Source: Delphinapterus leucas (lineage: Eukaryota; Chordata; Mammalia; Artiodactyla; Monodontidae). From it: a DNA stretch of 64,000 bases. A program made the translations under genes and the position numbers. This document shows positions 11,648-24,185 of this stretch, piece by piece. The notes under the pieces are model-generated. The model did not search any database. It was not told the DNA's origin and saw only the letters and a program-made list of their open reading frames with translations. The stretch spans positions 14,715,824-14,779,823 of the forward strand of contig NW_022098031.1 in the NCBI RefSeq assembly GCF_002288925.2. The letters are read 5' to 3'. Each line of letters opens with the position of its first letter. Positions within the stretch are counted from its first letter, which is position 1.

Positions 11648-12005
11648 CCTCACTTTTTTTGAGGTAAAATTCATATAGCATGAAATTCACCATTTTCAAC
11701 ATTTTAAAGTGTGCAACTCAGTGGCTTTTAATACATTTCACAATGTTGTGCAACCATCACCCCTATCTAATTGCCAAACATTTTCATCACTCTCAAAGAA
11801 ACCTGTTACCCATGAAGCAGTCACACCCCAGGCCCTGGCAACCACTAATCTACTTTCTGTCTTTGTGGATTTGCCTATTCTAGACATTTCATACAAATAT
11901 AATCATACAACATATGGCCTTTGTGTCTGGCTTCTTTCACTTAGCATGATGTTTTCAAGGTTCATCCATGTTGTAGCATGGATCACACAAACGAATTTTT
12001 AAAAA
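11648..12005 (-). mobile_element. Old L1 3' UTR fragment
   Basis: Blocks such as gtgcaaccatcacccctatc, ccctggcaaccactaatcta and ggttcatccatgttgtagca are the reverse of an old mammalian L1 3' UTR. A related copy lies at 61257-61795. Confidence 0.85.
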
Positions 12006-12217
12006 ATAGTTATGCACATTTAAAAATCAGAACAATGGCAAAAATAGTGTCACATGCCTACATGACAATAGTTGGTCAGGGCTCAAAAGCAGCTACCTTC
12101 TTAGGTAGATCATGCACTGTTTAGTTTGCCACTGTCTCCTCTCTCTGTCCTTACTCGTACCGTTCCTCCTACTATGTTATCTGTGGGCATTTAGGTTTGT
12201 GATCCTTGTTTTTACAC

Positions 12218-12395
12218 AAGTGACTTTCAACCTGCCCTGCATAGAATCAGTAGAGGGACTATTAAAAAATACTGATACCCAGGTCTCACATGTAGAAGTT
12301 CTGTTCAGTTTGTCTGGGGTTGCGCCTCGGCATTGACATTTAAAATGAACTGTCCGGGTGATTCCAATGTGCATCCAGGGTTGACAACTAATATT
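12218..12395. mobile_element. MER5A-like hAT DNA transposon fossil
   Basis: The order of blocks (tcaacctgccctgcatagaa, actgatacccaggtctcaca, gtttgtctggggttgcgcct, tgacatttaaaatgaactgt, gtgattccaatgtgcatcca) follows the MER5A-type element. It is non-autonomous and decayed. Confidence 0.7.
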
Positions 12396-12460
12396 TTAAG
12401 CCATCCGAGAGGCTGGCTAAAGATTTTCTTACTTTTGTCTCTTCCCTGGCCTTTGCTATA

Positions 12461-12753
12461 CAGTTGCCCCTTGAACAATGTTGTGGTTAGGGGCGCCAAC
12501 CCCCATGCAGTTGAAAATCCACATATAACTTTTGACTCCACCCAAATTTAACTACTAATAGCCTATTGCTGACCAGAAGCCATTCCGATAACATAAAGTT
12601 TATTAACACATATTTTATTAACACATATTACTAACACATATTTCTATAAGTCCTGCTCACGATGTTCTAGACATATATTTTTGTATACTTATTGAAAAAA
12701 ATCCAATAAGTGGACCCATGCAGATCAAACCCATGTTGTTCAAGGGTCAACTG
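12461..12753. mobile_element. Tigger-like (TcMar) DNA transposon fossil
   Basis: The two ends are inverted repeats, cagttgccccttgaacaatg at the left and the matching cccatgttgttcaagggtca plus actg at the right, flanked by TA on both sides as expected for a mariner-class insertion. A related right end lies at 57140-57314. Confidence 0.8.
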
Positions 12754-13144
12754 TACTCTTACTCAGGCCGTGGGGACGAACTCTCCTCTTCCCTCTTGAT
12801 TTGGCCCTAGTGGTCACCCCAGCTTGACTCATTTCAACTCCCTGCTATGTACAGCCTGAGAAAACAAGAGGCAGGAGCCTCAGCTTCCTTATTAATGCTT
12901 TGATAACTGATACATTATTAATGCAATTCGCTTTGCTGAAGCAAAGTGCTTCAATGAGCTGAAAGGTATACATATCAGAGGTCTTCTAGGTCACAAATGG
13001 GGGAGATTGGAGGGCTAAAAATGCTGCAGGTTAGACTCCCACACCCAACAACGCTACACCAGTAAGTGTGTACGTACTGATGTGACCAGTGTGAAAAGTC
13101 TTGCTTTTAAAGCTCTCTATTTTGTTTCATTTTATGATTTGCAG

Positions 13145-13271
13145 GTACTTTATTCACATGCCAGCCTCGGAAAAAAGGCTCCCATTATGTTACCCTATTA
13201 CCCAACCTACCACTCAACTTTTTCATGAAGTTCTGAAATTGGTTGAACAGAAACAATGTGTGAAATGTTAA
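13145..13271 (+). CDS. C12orf56: C12orf56 terminal coding exon and stop codon
   Basis: The acceptor is ttatgatttgcag ending at 13144. The first base completes the arginine codon split from the previous exon. Then come 41 codons and taa at 13269-13271. The C-terminus reads through LPLCYPITQPTTQLFHEVLK and ends VEQKQCVKC, so the protein finishes with a CxxC pair. Across the five well-supported exons the visible protein is about 191 residues, clearly only the C-terminal part. The 3' UTR follows. I could not fix its poly(A) site: attaaa at 14159 (inside a MIR) and aataaa near 15475 are both possible. Confidence 0.9.
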
Positions 13272-15239
13272 TAAGAGTGTAAAATGTGAATTGGGAGTCA
13301 ACTTAATATTTATGAGAAACATTTTTTGATTTAATATCCAGCTATTCCTGTGTTCTATAAACAAAGATTTTATTTGAAGGTTCCATCAATACCTCTCTAA
13401 GAGAAGTGTTTAAAGTTTTTAATCTGCTACAAAAAAGAAACTGTTAAATACACTGACATACATAAAGTGGGGTGAAAGACTAGCATTCTTCTAAAAGAAA
13501 AAGTTTCTAAAGACATAAAGGAAACAGAAACCCAGGAAGAGCAAATGTAGAAAGTGCAGGCTGATGAGTTTTGTTGTCTAATAATGGTGAGTGGCATGAA
13601 GCCACTGAAATATCCAAAGATAAATTGTTGTGGGGAGTATAAATTACAAAGTGATCACATTAGAGAAATGCTGGGCAATAGGATGCTACCCTCCTTTTCC
13701 ACCTGTAAAAATTCTAGTGACATAAGTATTCATGGAAGAACAAGCAGAAGAATACAGGCATAGCTATAAGGAAGGTCAGTTCCTCATTTATCATGGGGAA
13801 AGAAGCTTGGATTTTCTTCAACAGCACTGAATGCATTCTGCCACTCTGTTTCAGGCACCTGGGGGCTAATGTGAACAGTGTTGTACAGTTTCTATGAAAG
13901 AGAAACTGTCTATTAGCAGTTAAGGCTCTTCCAGTTTTTTAAAAAATGTCTTCACTATATCTTATGGTAACAAGCTAATTTAATCCAACAAAAACCTTAA
14001 CTTTGGCATCCCTGTGGAGCTACTGAATTTGGCCTTTTAAGAACTTAGGAACTGGGTCCTCCATTCAACTTACAACTTAAGGGAGGATCAGAGAAAAATC
14101 CACCACCTAAGAAAGAGCTCCCAAGCCAGATCTGCCTGTGCTGTTCAGTGGAAAGAGAATTAAACTCACTCAGGACATCTTATTTCTGGTTCTGGCTAAG
14201 CCACTAATCTGCTGTTTGACCTGGAAAAAGTCAGGTCTCCTTTCGGGGCCTCCTCTGCTATGTGGAAGGGTAAGGCTAGATGTTCTCCAAGTTCTCTTCC
14301 AACTCTAACATTCTCTGCCTGTGATGAGACACTTCTTAACACTCTGTAATGGGGTAGTGCATTCCTGTGCACCCTGGCTCAGTGGATGATTTCACATTGA
14401 TTTCAACAATCCTGCTTTCTTTGGACTAAACATTTCCCTTCTGGCTGTCATCAGCATTGCTCTAGAAAGTGTCCAAGGCTTCTGCACTGTTACCCATCCA
14501 GGACTATAAGTCTTCTACTTTCTAATCTGGGGACAGAAAGGGGAGCAAAATGGTGTTTATGAGTGTCCTGGGCTGTTAGACGAGGGATTATTCCCAAGGG
14601 ATGGTTAATCAGAAGAAGATTCTCAAGACAAAGGCAAGCAGCCCTTGAAACTGGACAAACGATGGACAGTGGGCTGACTACTGGTGAATGTGGAGCCTGC
14701 AGAATGACGAGAGGACCAACTCAGCTCTGCCTCAGCTTCTAGGCAGCGCCCTGGCTCTGAGCAAGTAGCAGTGAGGCTCTGGAGAGAACTTGGGGTCTCT
14801 TTCCCATGGGCCTTCTTGTCCACGTTGCTTCTCCTCTCCCACTGTTCCCTTCACTCTGAAAGCATACTTTATCTCATCTCTGGGAGCAAAAGCTCTATCC
14901 GAATGTACCTCAATCTTTCCATGTAGGGCTTAGTCAGTAGCTTTTTTGAAAGCTAATGGTTGAATATTTGTTGTCTTGATTTTCTTATGACACATGGCTA
15001 ATCATTTACACAGTCTGGGAGAAGAGGGAAAACCCAGAAATTAATACTTTGAAGGGGTATCCTGCCACAATTCTTTCCTACTATGTGTTTTTTGCATTAT
15101 TGCCAAAGCCAAGAAAATTACTAAATAATCCATCTCTATTAGTGATCAGACACATTTGATTGACTAAATATTGATTTAGACCACAAAATAATTATTTTTC
15201 AGAGAAACTAATTGTAGAAAAACTTTGAATATGAAAGTC
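13272..15239. other. Probable C12orf56 3' UTR and downstream DNA
   Basis: Apart from the MIR at 14130 I recognise nothing. The poly(A) site was not located, so the boundary between UTR and intergenic DNA is open. Confidence 0.5.
14130..14330 (+). mobile_element. MIR SINE
   Basis: A decayed MIR is suggested by gtggaaagagaattaaactc, ggttctggctaagccactaa, a gctgtttgacctgg block and a ttctcttccaactctaacat end. Confidence 0.65.
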
Positions 15240-15252
15240 ACATATGTAACTT

Positions 15253-15456
15253 TTTTTTTTTTTTGCGGTACGCGGGCCTCTCACTGTTGTGGCCTCTCCC
15301 GTTGCGGAGCACAGGCTCCGGATGCGCAGGCTCAGCGGCCATGGCTCACGGGCCTAGCTGCTCCACGGCATGTGGGATCTTCCCGGACCGGGGCATGAAA
15401 CCGTGTCTCCTGCATTGGCAGGCGGACTCTCAACCACTGTGCCACCAGGGAAGCCC
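15253..15456 (-). mobile_element. CHR-type SINE, short young form
   Basis: Poly(T) then gcggtacgcgggcctctcac on the left and ccaccagggaagccc on the right. The TSD is acatatgtaactt at 15240-15252 and 15457-15469. It lies in the intergenic region or the extreme 3' UTR of C12orf56. Confidence 0.95.
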
Positions 15457-15609
15457 ACATATGTAACTTCTGAAGAATAAAAAGGATCACCAAAAGGACC
15501 ACACACAGCCAGTTCTCAGGTTGGGTTCAAGATTCTGGACTCTCTGGCCACCTTTATAATACAAGGATTGCCATTGACCACTCCCACTAAGAGTGAAGTC
15601 ATAGTAATT

Positions 15610-15835
15610 AGCTCTACCATTATATATACAGGGGTTTTGAGGTCAAAGAGCTGAGTTTAAATCCCAACTCTGCACTACTGGACCTTGGGAAGTTACTTAA
15701 CATCTCTAAGTTTTGGTCAAAACAAGGGTATAACCTATCTCATAGGGTTGTTAGATTTAAATGAAAAGATATTGATAAAGCACATAGCATGGCATGTGGA
15801 AGTAGTAAGGATGCAGTACTTATTATTATTAAAAT
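15610..15835 (+). mobile_element. MIR SINE
   Basis: The MIR core is seen in order: gagtttaaatcccaactctg, ccttgggaagttacttaaca, ctcatagggttgttagattt, and the end with gcacatagcatggcatg. Confidence 0.85.
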
Positions 15836-16861
15836 ACTATCAAAGCTGGCTGAGAACTTAGAGATTTATAAGTACTACCCTTATTTTTTGGACCAATTTG
15901 GGGAATAGCTACTATACTCGGCCCCTAATCCATACATTACTGAAGAACAGATTCATTTCACTATTAAACTGAAAATTCAATTTTATATTAGCAGGAGTGT
16001 GATTTAATTAAGTGACTATTTCTACTGCTCACCACCAAGGACCACTGACTCTAACTGACACTCTCAATGCAAGAGCTATGTGGGAAATATTCTTCCCACG
16101 AGTGGACAGAAATCTTTTCAGTCCTGTAAACTTTTTTTTCACCTTAGATTTAAATAGCTAATTACTAACTAATCAAACAGACGTAGCCATTCTGTCCTTA
16201 TAGAGTTCCTAATTGATTCACAGGTACTGTTAGAATAAATATATGAAGAGTTTCTTCATTTTACTGAAATATAGATAACCTAGAAACTATGTAAAGAGGG
16301 AAAAGCTTGAAGTCCCTATAATTGATAACATATTTTACTTATTTCCATACTGACTCTCCCTCACTGGTAGTACCACTTTTCATACTGTACAGAGATGCTT
16401 GAGAGTATGGTATTAAATGTGCTATAAGACAGTTGATAAAAGTGGTCACAGCTTGTTGACTGGTAATATGCTCCAGCTAGCGGCATTAGATTTTTTCTGA
16501 GGTTAGAATCACTTGTTTTATATTTAATGTTTTTGTATAGTAGAGACATTAGGTGATAAATGTGGAAGAGAAGCTGGAAATTTCTTGAAGAAATGAATTT
16601 GATGGGCATTTTTGAGCAACCTTTAATAGTGTTAACTCACTGTCTGATTTCTCTTTGTTCATTGTATTTACTTCTAAAATGCAATGCTGACTTGTAAGGT
16701 CCACTTGGATTTGGCTCTCTATAGGAGGGCGACAGTCAGCAATTTTTCATCCCATCAGACCAAGCACTCTGTGTCTGTATATCTGTCCTTTGGATCTGAA
16801 GCTTTTCACATTTAGGGGAAGGCAGCATGCCTCTGGCTGAAAATCTGGGTGGTGTAACTTT

Positions 16862-17010
16862 GTGACCAAGAGTCCAGATGCTATGTCAGAAAGACCTTGT
16901 TTTGATTCTTGCCTGCCTACTTACTTGTCATCAGACTTTTGGCAGGTTATGTAACTCAGAACTTCCATTTTATCAATCATATGTTAATAAAAGCCTATCT
17001 TAAGGGTTTT
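16862..17010 (+). mobile_element. MIR SINE, decayed
   Basis: The MIR core remains: gaccttgttttgattcttgc, ggcaggttatgtaactcaga, then a tcttaagggttttgtgaat block. Confidence 0.65.
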
Positions 17011-17389
17011 GTGAATATTCTTTCACTTATATATAAATAAATAGTTCTATGGCCAGTAAATACAGAGACGAACCATATGGCATTGCCATTTTCAAGTTCA
17101 AAATTGTCAATATCTGTAATTTCATATGGCTCAAACAAATAAAATCCCCTCAATAAATGGTAGCAATTATCCTAACAGAAACACTAACTTGCTTTAAGAA
17201 CTTATACTTTAAATACACGTCATTAATTCTAATTTCCCAGATAGCATGGCACTTTGTTATAATGTGGCTTATTCTTGCACAGATTTGGGTGAACCTTAAA
17301 TCATATAGTTCAATTACAAATTATTGAGTGGGCATGATATAATTAAACATGCTCAAATGTAATTTAAAATTTTCTTCCTTGCCTTCCCC

Positions 17390-18375
17390 CAAAATAAAGA
17401 AATCTGTTCTTCCACCAGTCTCCTCCTCCTCCTCAGTGAATTGTACTTCATTCACGCTACTACTCAAAAGAGACAGTTGGGAGACCTCTGTGCTTTCTCC
17501 ATTCTCTTCATCCTCCAAACGCAATCCATCAACAGTGATTATTGGAAATTCCTTCAAAATATATGAGTAATCTACTGACTTCCCATAGTTACTACTACTC
17601 ATGCCCAAACCTCCATCACCTACTACAATAAACTATTTAGTCACCCTGCTTTCACCCTTGACCCCTACAATCGTTTCTCAAAAAGGAGAGTGGACTGTTC
17701 TTTTGAACAAGGAAATCAATACAACTGATGACTTAAAACCTTCCCTTTTCTTCCCATTACCCAAGATGAAATCCAAAGTCCTTACCATGGCTTTCAGGGA
17801 CCTTCATGACCTGGCCTCTGACTACCTCTGTGACCTAATCCAATCACTCTTCTCACTCGCTGCTCCCTAAACACACCAGCCTTTGTGGTTTTCCTTCAAA
17901 TCTCCAAGTTGTTCAAGCCCTGGACATTTGACTAGCAAATGCTTTTCCCCCACATCTTCAAATGTCACTTCAGGGCTTCCCTGGTGGCGCAGTGGTTGAG
18001 AGTCCGCCTGCCGATGCAGGGGAAACGGGTTCGTGACCCGGTCCGGGAAGATTCCCGCATGCCGCAGAGTGGCTGGGCCCGTGAGCCATGGCCGCTGAGC
18101 CCGCGCTTCCGGAGCCTGTGCTCCGCAACGGGAGAGGCCACAGCAGTGAGAGGCCCGCGTACCGCAAAAAAAAAAAAAAAAGTCACTTCAAAGAGGGCTT
18201 CTCTGATCACTCCCAAGTAGCATCCCACCCACCTACATCACCTTATAGTGTATTTGTTATGTATTCTTTGCAATGTAACAATGTAAGCTCTATGAGGGTC
18301 TGGCCCTCATTTGTCTTACTGAGTACTATAACCCAACGCCTGGAATAGTGCCTGGCGCAAAGTGCCTCTTCTGTG
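17390..18375 (+). mobile_element. Long L2 LINE fragment split by a SINE
   Basis: About 780 bases of L2 are present. Blocks include gcaatccatcaacagtgatt, cttaccatggctttcaggga, catgacctggcctctgacta, then after the SINE aatgtaagctctatgagggt and cctggaatagtgcctggcgc. Long open frames here (minus 17321-17608, plus 17601-17870) come from the repeat and are not genes. Confidence 0.85.
17973..18181 (+). mobile_element. CHR-type SINE inserted in L2
   Basis: A full short-form copy with A box, B box and poly(A). The TSD is gtcacttca at 17964-17972 and 18182-18190. The L2 sequence continues unbroken on both sides. Confidence 0.95.
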
Positions 18376-18539
18376 TTGGGTGAAGGATGTGCTAAAGAAA
18401 CATGCAGAAGGAGCCCACAGACAGGAGCACCAGCTCCAGCCGCCACATCACAGCAGACTCATCAAAGACCCCAAGTGAGACCTGTAGAAGAACTGCCCAG
18501 CCAATCCATAGAATTGTGAGATACAGTAAAGGGTTGGAT
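18376..18539 (+). mobile_element. Ancient LTR/MER-type repeat, left part
   Basis: This old repeat (gagcccacagacaggagc through agaattgtgagatacagtaa) appears to continue at 19146-19215, where ttttaagcttctaagttttg gives the typical end. An L1 tail separates the two halves. The family is not assigned. Confidence 0.5.
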
Positions 18540-19145
18540 TTTTTTCAGCATCACCGAGGTATAATTGACAAATAAAATTGTAAGATATTTAAAGTATACA
18601 ATGTGATGATTTGGGGCTTCCCTGGTGGTGCAGTGGTTGAGAGTCCGCCTGCCGATGCAGGGGACTCGGGTTCGTGCCCCGGTACGGGAAGATCCCACAT
18701 GCCGCGGAGCGGCTGGGCCCGTGAGCCATGGCCGCTGAGCCTGCGCGTCCGGAGCCTGTGCTCCGCATCGGGAGAGGCCACAACAGTGAGAGGCCCGCGT
18801 ACCGCAAAACAAACAAACAAAAACAATGTGATGATTTGATATTCTTATACTCTGTGAAAGGATTCCCCCCCTCAAGTAAATCCATCCCTCACATCACATA
18901 TTTATCTTTTTTTTTGCGGGGGGGGACCATTTAAGTTCAACTCTCTGAGCAAATTTCAATTATATAATACAGTGTTATCAACTATGGTCACCATGTTATA
19001 CATTAGATCCTCAGACCTTATTCACCTTATAATTGAAAGTCTGTACCCTTCAAAGTTTGGAGAAGTACCAACCTCTCCTTATTTCCCCTACCCCACAGCC
19101 CCTGGCAACTACTTTCTATTCTCTGTTTCTATGAGCTTGACTTTT
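18540..19145 (-). mobile_element. Old L1 3' UTR fragment, itself split by a SINE
   Basis: Reverse L1 3' UTR blocks: accgaggtataattgacaaa, gttatcaactatggtcacca, gttatacattagatcctcag, cccctggcaactactttcta. A young SINE sits at 18614-18822. The outer LTR-like halves make this a three-level nest. Confidence 0.8.
18614..18822 (+). mobile_element. CHR-type SINE, short young form
   Basis: A complete short-form copy. The 16-base TSD acaatgtgatgatttg occurs at 18598-18613 and 18823-18838 without mismatch, indicating a fairly recent insertion. Confidence 0.95.
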
Positions 19146-19216
19146 TATAAAGTGTTTTTTTAAGCTTCTAAGTTTTGGAGTGGTTTATTATGTAGCAACA
19201 GATAAAACAAGAACAC
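19146..19216 (+). mobile_element. Ancient LTR/MER-type repeat, right part
   Basis: The end motif ttttaagcttctaagttttg followed by gagtggtttattatgtagca resembles the end at 39065-39110. It is taken as the second half of the repeat at 18376. Confidence 0.5.
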
Positions 19217-22200
19217 TTTCATTTATTTTAAATAAAATTTTACAACATTATATCAATGTTAAGGTAATTCCAAATTAAATAATTCACCACAATCAGGCAC
19301 TTTAACCAGCATAAGTATTTTACTTGTCTATATGTTCTTCTAGCTTTTTTCTACATTGTTAAAATCATATAAATTTTCCCTTTTGTCACTTTAAATGGAT
19401 TCGATAGCATCTACAGAGTTCTCCTAGTCTCTTTAAAATGGGATTTATATCTGTATAGACACAACAGGGTCCACACTGTCACTGTCCCTTACTGGGAAGG
19501 GGCCTTTGGAATCACACAGCGCAAATAACGGCTGAGCACTTAAGTACTGATAGTGTATGATGAACACCAAGCAGACTCAGCTTGCTTCTGCCCTCAACCC
19601 TTCCCCTTTCAGTCGGTCCCTAGTCACAAAGGGAAAGTTACAAAGATCGGAAGAGATAAGGCTTTGAAGGTGTATTCATTACGTATCTGAGAAAGTTCTG
19701 GCTTCTGGGTTTGGAGAAACCATGGGGCAAAGGGTTTTCTTCCATTATTTTTCTGGTCTTCTTTTCTTTCTTGTTGTCTTCTACTTGGAAGGTGACTTTG
19801 ACCCTGAAGAACTAAGAGGGGCTACAGATGGGACAAAAGAAAAGGAAGCAAGATTAATATTTGCCCCAAGATTCTGAGAGGCAAAGAAACCTTTGTTTCC
19901 TTCTAGGTGGTCCACTCCTTTGGAGATCCCAGGAGGGGTGTAGGATTTCAGGGCGTAAGTTGTCGCCTATAAATAAAGATGATGGATTTGCTCAAGGCAC
20001 TAACCCCCTCCTCTTTCTACTTTTGGTGGTGATGGGGACAGAGTAGTTAGTGGTGGTGGCAGTGATGATAGATATGGTGATTTGTACGTTTTGCCAGCAA
20101 GGAGGTCAGTGGAGGAGGGTAGAGGGTGTAGATCAAGTGGCATAGGGCCACTGTGGGTTTTTGTGGGCTATCCTGCAATAGTGGCCATTATTTATAACAC
20201 TGTTGCTACAGGGAAATTATTCTGTCTTCTGCACAGCTGACCGACAAATGAATTTGGAAAGGACACATTTATAAAGGAAGTATTCTACTTCTAGTAGCAA
20301 CTATAACCACCAGGGGGCATAATTGGACTAGGAAGACAGAAAGAAAAGCAAATCTTTGCTCTAGGAGTACTGATTCTTAAACTTCTAAAATTCCTGCTGA
20401 CCTTCAAAATTAAATTAATTCTTGTTGTCAGGTGTCTTTAATATGTACTAACATAAATCTAGGTGTGAGAAAGCTCCATATGCTCTTATAAGATCAACAC
20501 AAATATATAATTTAAAAGTTTACAAAATTAAATGCAAATTAATATCATTAACATAATGCGTGATATTTTGCTCAAACTCTATCTCCTCTGCCAAATGAAG
20601 ACAGTAGAATGTACCACACAGGCTCTTGAGTTCAGTATGCTGCTATCACATTTCACTCTTCTCTTTCAAAACTACTACACATCTTTATGTACGGGCCATG
20701 CTGACATCTGACTGTCCCTTAGCTTGAACATTTCACTATGTATGAAGTCTGTTTCCGTTCTCTTTTTTGGCCAAGGACAATTAAAGTTCTCCCACTCAGG
20801 GACAAACAATGGATCAACACAGACAACGCAAACACGGGCATTTTGTTGAAATGAAAACAAAACTTTAGATTTCCTAAGAAACCCCACAGACTTTCAAGCT
20901 GAAATCTAGACCCCAATTTGAGAGGCTCTGCTACAGAGGACAAGGGGCTCAAAATGTTGTCAGTATGGTGACTTGTCCTCACGATTTCCCTGGGTGGTTT
21001 ATGCCTTTATTTCCCCAGCACCCTCTGCTTTATTTTCAATAGTGTCCTCATTTGGATGATAAAGTAATAAGGTTATATCTGCTTAGAAACCAGTCCCAGC
21101 ATGGAGTTTTAAGATCAGGAAAGACCTGTGCCTTAGCAGTGGGAGTTAGGAAACAAAAGTTAAAGCCACTTACAGAAGCTTCTTAGGTTTCTTTGAGAAG
21201 CATATCTAGTCCAATATGAGTCAAGCTTTGGGGGTTAAACCCAAACTTTTGACATGTTCTGATCTTCTTTTTTGAAGAAGAGGCCTCAGGGATTCCCCTG
21301 ACTCCCCATATTCCCAAAACGCCACCTCAAAACACAGGCTATATAAGAAAGGAAATACATAAAGTGAAAGATTTCATCATAATGAGGATTCTCTGATATT
21401 TGAGAGCATATAAGGTCATTTTAGGTTAAGAGAAGCGAAACTTCTGAAAGGGCCACATTTACTCAGAAAAGCTGGAAGACAGGACAGCAGTTTTGTAACT
21501 GTATGACATAATTTGGCTAATATCATGCTTTGGGCTTGCTACACAACAAAATGATTCCTTGCTGCCAAGTCTCAAGACCAAATTCAGTTGCCAATGTGAC
21601 TTCAGATGGTTCAATGTTAATAATAATGAAAAGATGCCATAAAATATGATTTTTAAGGAGACTGAGAAATATTTCTCTAAAAATGTCCCCAAAACAGATA
21701 TTTGCTGAGATTGGTCTGTTGAAGTGATACTAATGAGAGCATTCTAGCAACTTTGAGTCCTCTTTCCTTCAGATGATGAATATTATTAGCATTATTTCAT
21801 ATTTACCAAGTCCCAACTGGGGCAACTTGTCATAATGGACAGTGAAGGGAGAGGGAAAAAAGCACCACCTCTCCCTGGCATATGTGCCGAGGACACTCAA
21901 TGTGGGGACAATGTCTTAAACGTGGTCTGCCGTTTAGGAGGCTTCATATGATTTTCAAGGATCTCACTGTCCCAGAGAGAATTCAATTCAACTCAGTAAG
22001 CATCTATTCGGAGCTAGTTGGATACTTAGGGTATACAAAAATAAATAAAACTGGGTTCTTGTTCTAATAAGCTAAATTCTCTAAGCTGAATTATTTGAGT
22101 AGAACCTACAAAATTTTTGCCATATCATCTGTATTTTTATTTACTCCATATTTTCCTAACATAATTATTTATTCAGTACTTTTCTAGTATCTCTACCTAC

Positions 22201-22360
22201 TTTAGCCATGTCTTAAAGAATATCTTGGGAAATCATGGAGTTGATGTTCCAGATATATATTTTTAAATACTTGTGTTTACATATTTTTTTTTACGTATTT
22301 CTAATGTGCACTTAAAAATGTGCATTGAAAAATAAACACAATTAAAAAAATTTTAATTGT
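19217..22360. other. Intergenic, nothing recognised
   Basis: No gene, RNA or confident repeat seen. Short open frames at 19861-20046 and 20675-20982 lack any support. Confidence 0.6.
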
Positions 22361-22489
22361 GGGACTTCCCTGGTGGTCCAGTGGTTAAGACATTGCCTTC
22401 CAATGCAGGGGGTGCGGGTTCGGCCCCTGGTCAGGGAGCTAAGATCCCACATGCCTTGGGGCCAAAAAAAAAAAAAAAAAAAAAAAAAA
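22361..22489 (+). mobile_element. CHR-1-like short SINE running into an assembly gap
   Basis: The head gggacttccctggtggtcca, the B-box region gtgcgggttcggcccctggt and a poly(A) tail of over 25 bases are visible. The tail runs into the N block, so the right border and TSD are lost. Confidence 0.9.
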
Positions 22490-22589
22490 NNNNNNNNNNN
22501 NNNNNNNNNNNNNNNNNNNNNNNNNNNNNNNNNNNNNNNNNNNNNNNNNNNNNNNNNNNNNNNNNNNNNNNNNNNNNNNNNNNNNNNNN
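22490..22589. other. Assembly gap of exactly 100 N
   Basis: The gap starts inside a SINE poly(A) tail. The round length suggests a placeholder, so true size is unknown. Confidence 0.99.
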
Positions 22590-22649
22590 ACCAAAACATA
22601 AAACAGAAGCAATATTGTAACAAATTCAGTAAAGATTAAAAAAAATTTT

Positions 22650-22975
22650 TTTTAATTAATTAATTAATTTAGTTTTGGCTGCGTTGGGTCTTCGTTGCTG
22701 CTCACGGGCTTTCTCTAGTTGCGGCTAGTGGGAGCTACTCCTCTTTGCGGTGCGGGGGCTTCTCATTGCAGTGGCTTCTCTTGTTGCAGAGCACGGGCTC
22801 TAGGCGCGCGGGCTTCAGTAGTTGTGGCTCGTGGGCTCTAGAGCCCAGGCTCAGTAGTTGTGGCGCACGGGCTTAGTTGCTCCGCAGCATGTGGGATCTT
22901 CCCGGACCAGGGCTTGAACTCGTGTCCCCTACATTGGCAGGCGGGTTCTTAACCACTGCGCCACCAGGGAAGCCC
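22650..22975 (-). mobile_element. CHR-type SINE, long older form
   Basis: Reverse copy with ggctgcgttgggtcttcgtt on the left and ccaccagggaagccc on the right. The flanks aaaaaattttttt on both sides look like the TSD but are low complexity. Confidence 0.92.
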
Positions 22976-23763
22976 TAAAAAATTTTTTTTAAATCTCTTT
23001 TCCTTGGACTAACTAAAACCACCTTTGTACTACTCTATGGGAATGATAATAGTAAGGAATACTTAAAATATTTTACAAGGGTAGAATAAGTCAGATGATA
23101 GAGGTATAAAGAAAGGGTTACAGGAAATCACAGAAAGAAGAGTTTAATTCTGTTTGGGTGCATCAAGGAGGCCTAACTTAGAAGATTTTGTATTTGAGGA
23201 GGTTTTAAAAATATCTAAGCGTGTAATATTTTTTTCAAACTAAAGAACATGGCAAAATGGTAAGATTTGACAAAGCTTGGTGGTGAGTGCACAGATATTC
23301 CTATATTATGCTCTTCTCTGTATGCTTGAGATATTTCATGATAACAATTATAAAATGTGTCTAAGGTTTGGAGAAGAGAAAAGCATTCCAAGCAGAAAAG
23401 AAAGTATGAGTGAAAGCACAGAATCCTGAAATTCAGGCTAGGTGTCTTCGATAGAAGGTGAGCACCGGAAAATTAGGATGTGGTAGATCATGCAGGACCT
23501 TGGCTAAGTAGTCCTGAATAAGAGGTCTGGGGGTGTGGGAAATTCCTGGAGGTTTCTGATGAACAATATATAACCAGAGCAGTAGATCAGGAATAGAACT
23601 CTGGGAGAGAACTGCAAGAAGGGGAGAGCCCAGATTTGGAAGGATCTTATAATAATGATTCAAGTGACAATACTGTAGTCTCCCTAAGCTCCATAACATG
23701 CTGATTTGTTCCCTTGTTCTGCCCACTTGCATCCTGTTTTTATTTTTAGAAAATCCATTTCTA

Positions 23764-24104
23764 GGACTTCCCTGGTGGCACAGTGGTTAAGAGTCCACCT
23801 GCCAATGCAGGGGACAGGGGTTCGAGCCCTGGTCCGGGAAGATCCCACATGCCACAGAGCAACTAAGCCCATGCGCCACAACTACTGAGCCTGCGCTCTA
23901 GAGCCCGTGAGCCACAACTACTGAGCCCGTGTGCCACAACTAGGGGAGACCGTGCACTAGAGCCCATGCTCCGCAACAACAGAAGCCACTGCAATGAGAA
24001 GTCCACGCATTGCGACGAACAGTAGCCCCCACTCGCCGCAACTAGAGAAAGCCCGTATGCAGCAATGAAGACCCAGTGCAGCCAAAAAAAATAAAAAATA
24101 TAAA
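23764..24104 (+). mobile_element. CHR-type SINE, long older form
   Basis: The head ggacttccctggtggcacag, B box ggttcgagccc, repeated actactgagcc units and an A-rich tail are present. The TSD aaaatccatttcta is at 23750-23763 and 24105-24118. Confidence 0.95.
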
Positions 24105-24185
24105 AAAATCCATTTCTATTGGGTAGTCATATTTCCTCCTTCCTACCCTAGATCCTTTGCAGCCTCGTCCAACTATATTATAGAC

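Noticed and set aside
17321..17608. 95-codon acidic minus-strand frame resembling a coding exon
   Set aside because: It runs antisense to an L2 LINE whose order of sequence blocks continues to 18375, so the open frame is a by-product.
22590..22650. Possible continuation of the SINE after the first gap
   Set aside because: The bases after the gap (ccaaaacataaaacagaagc) do not match a CHR SINE, so the border cannot be extended.
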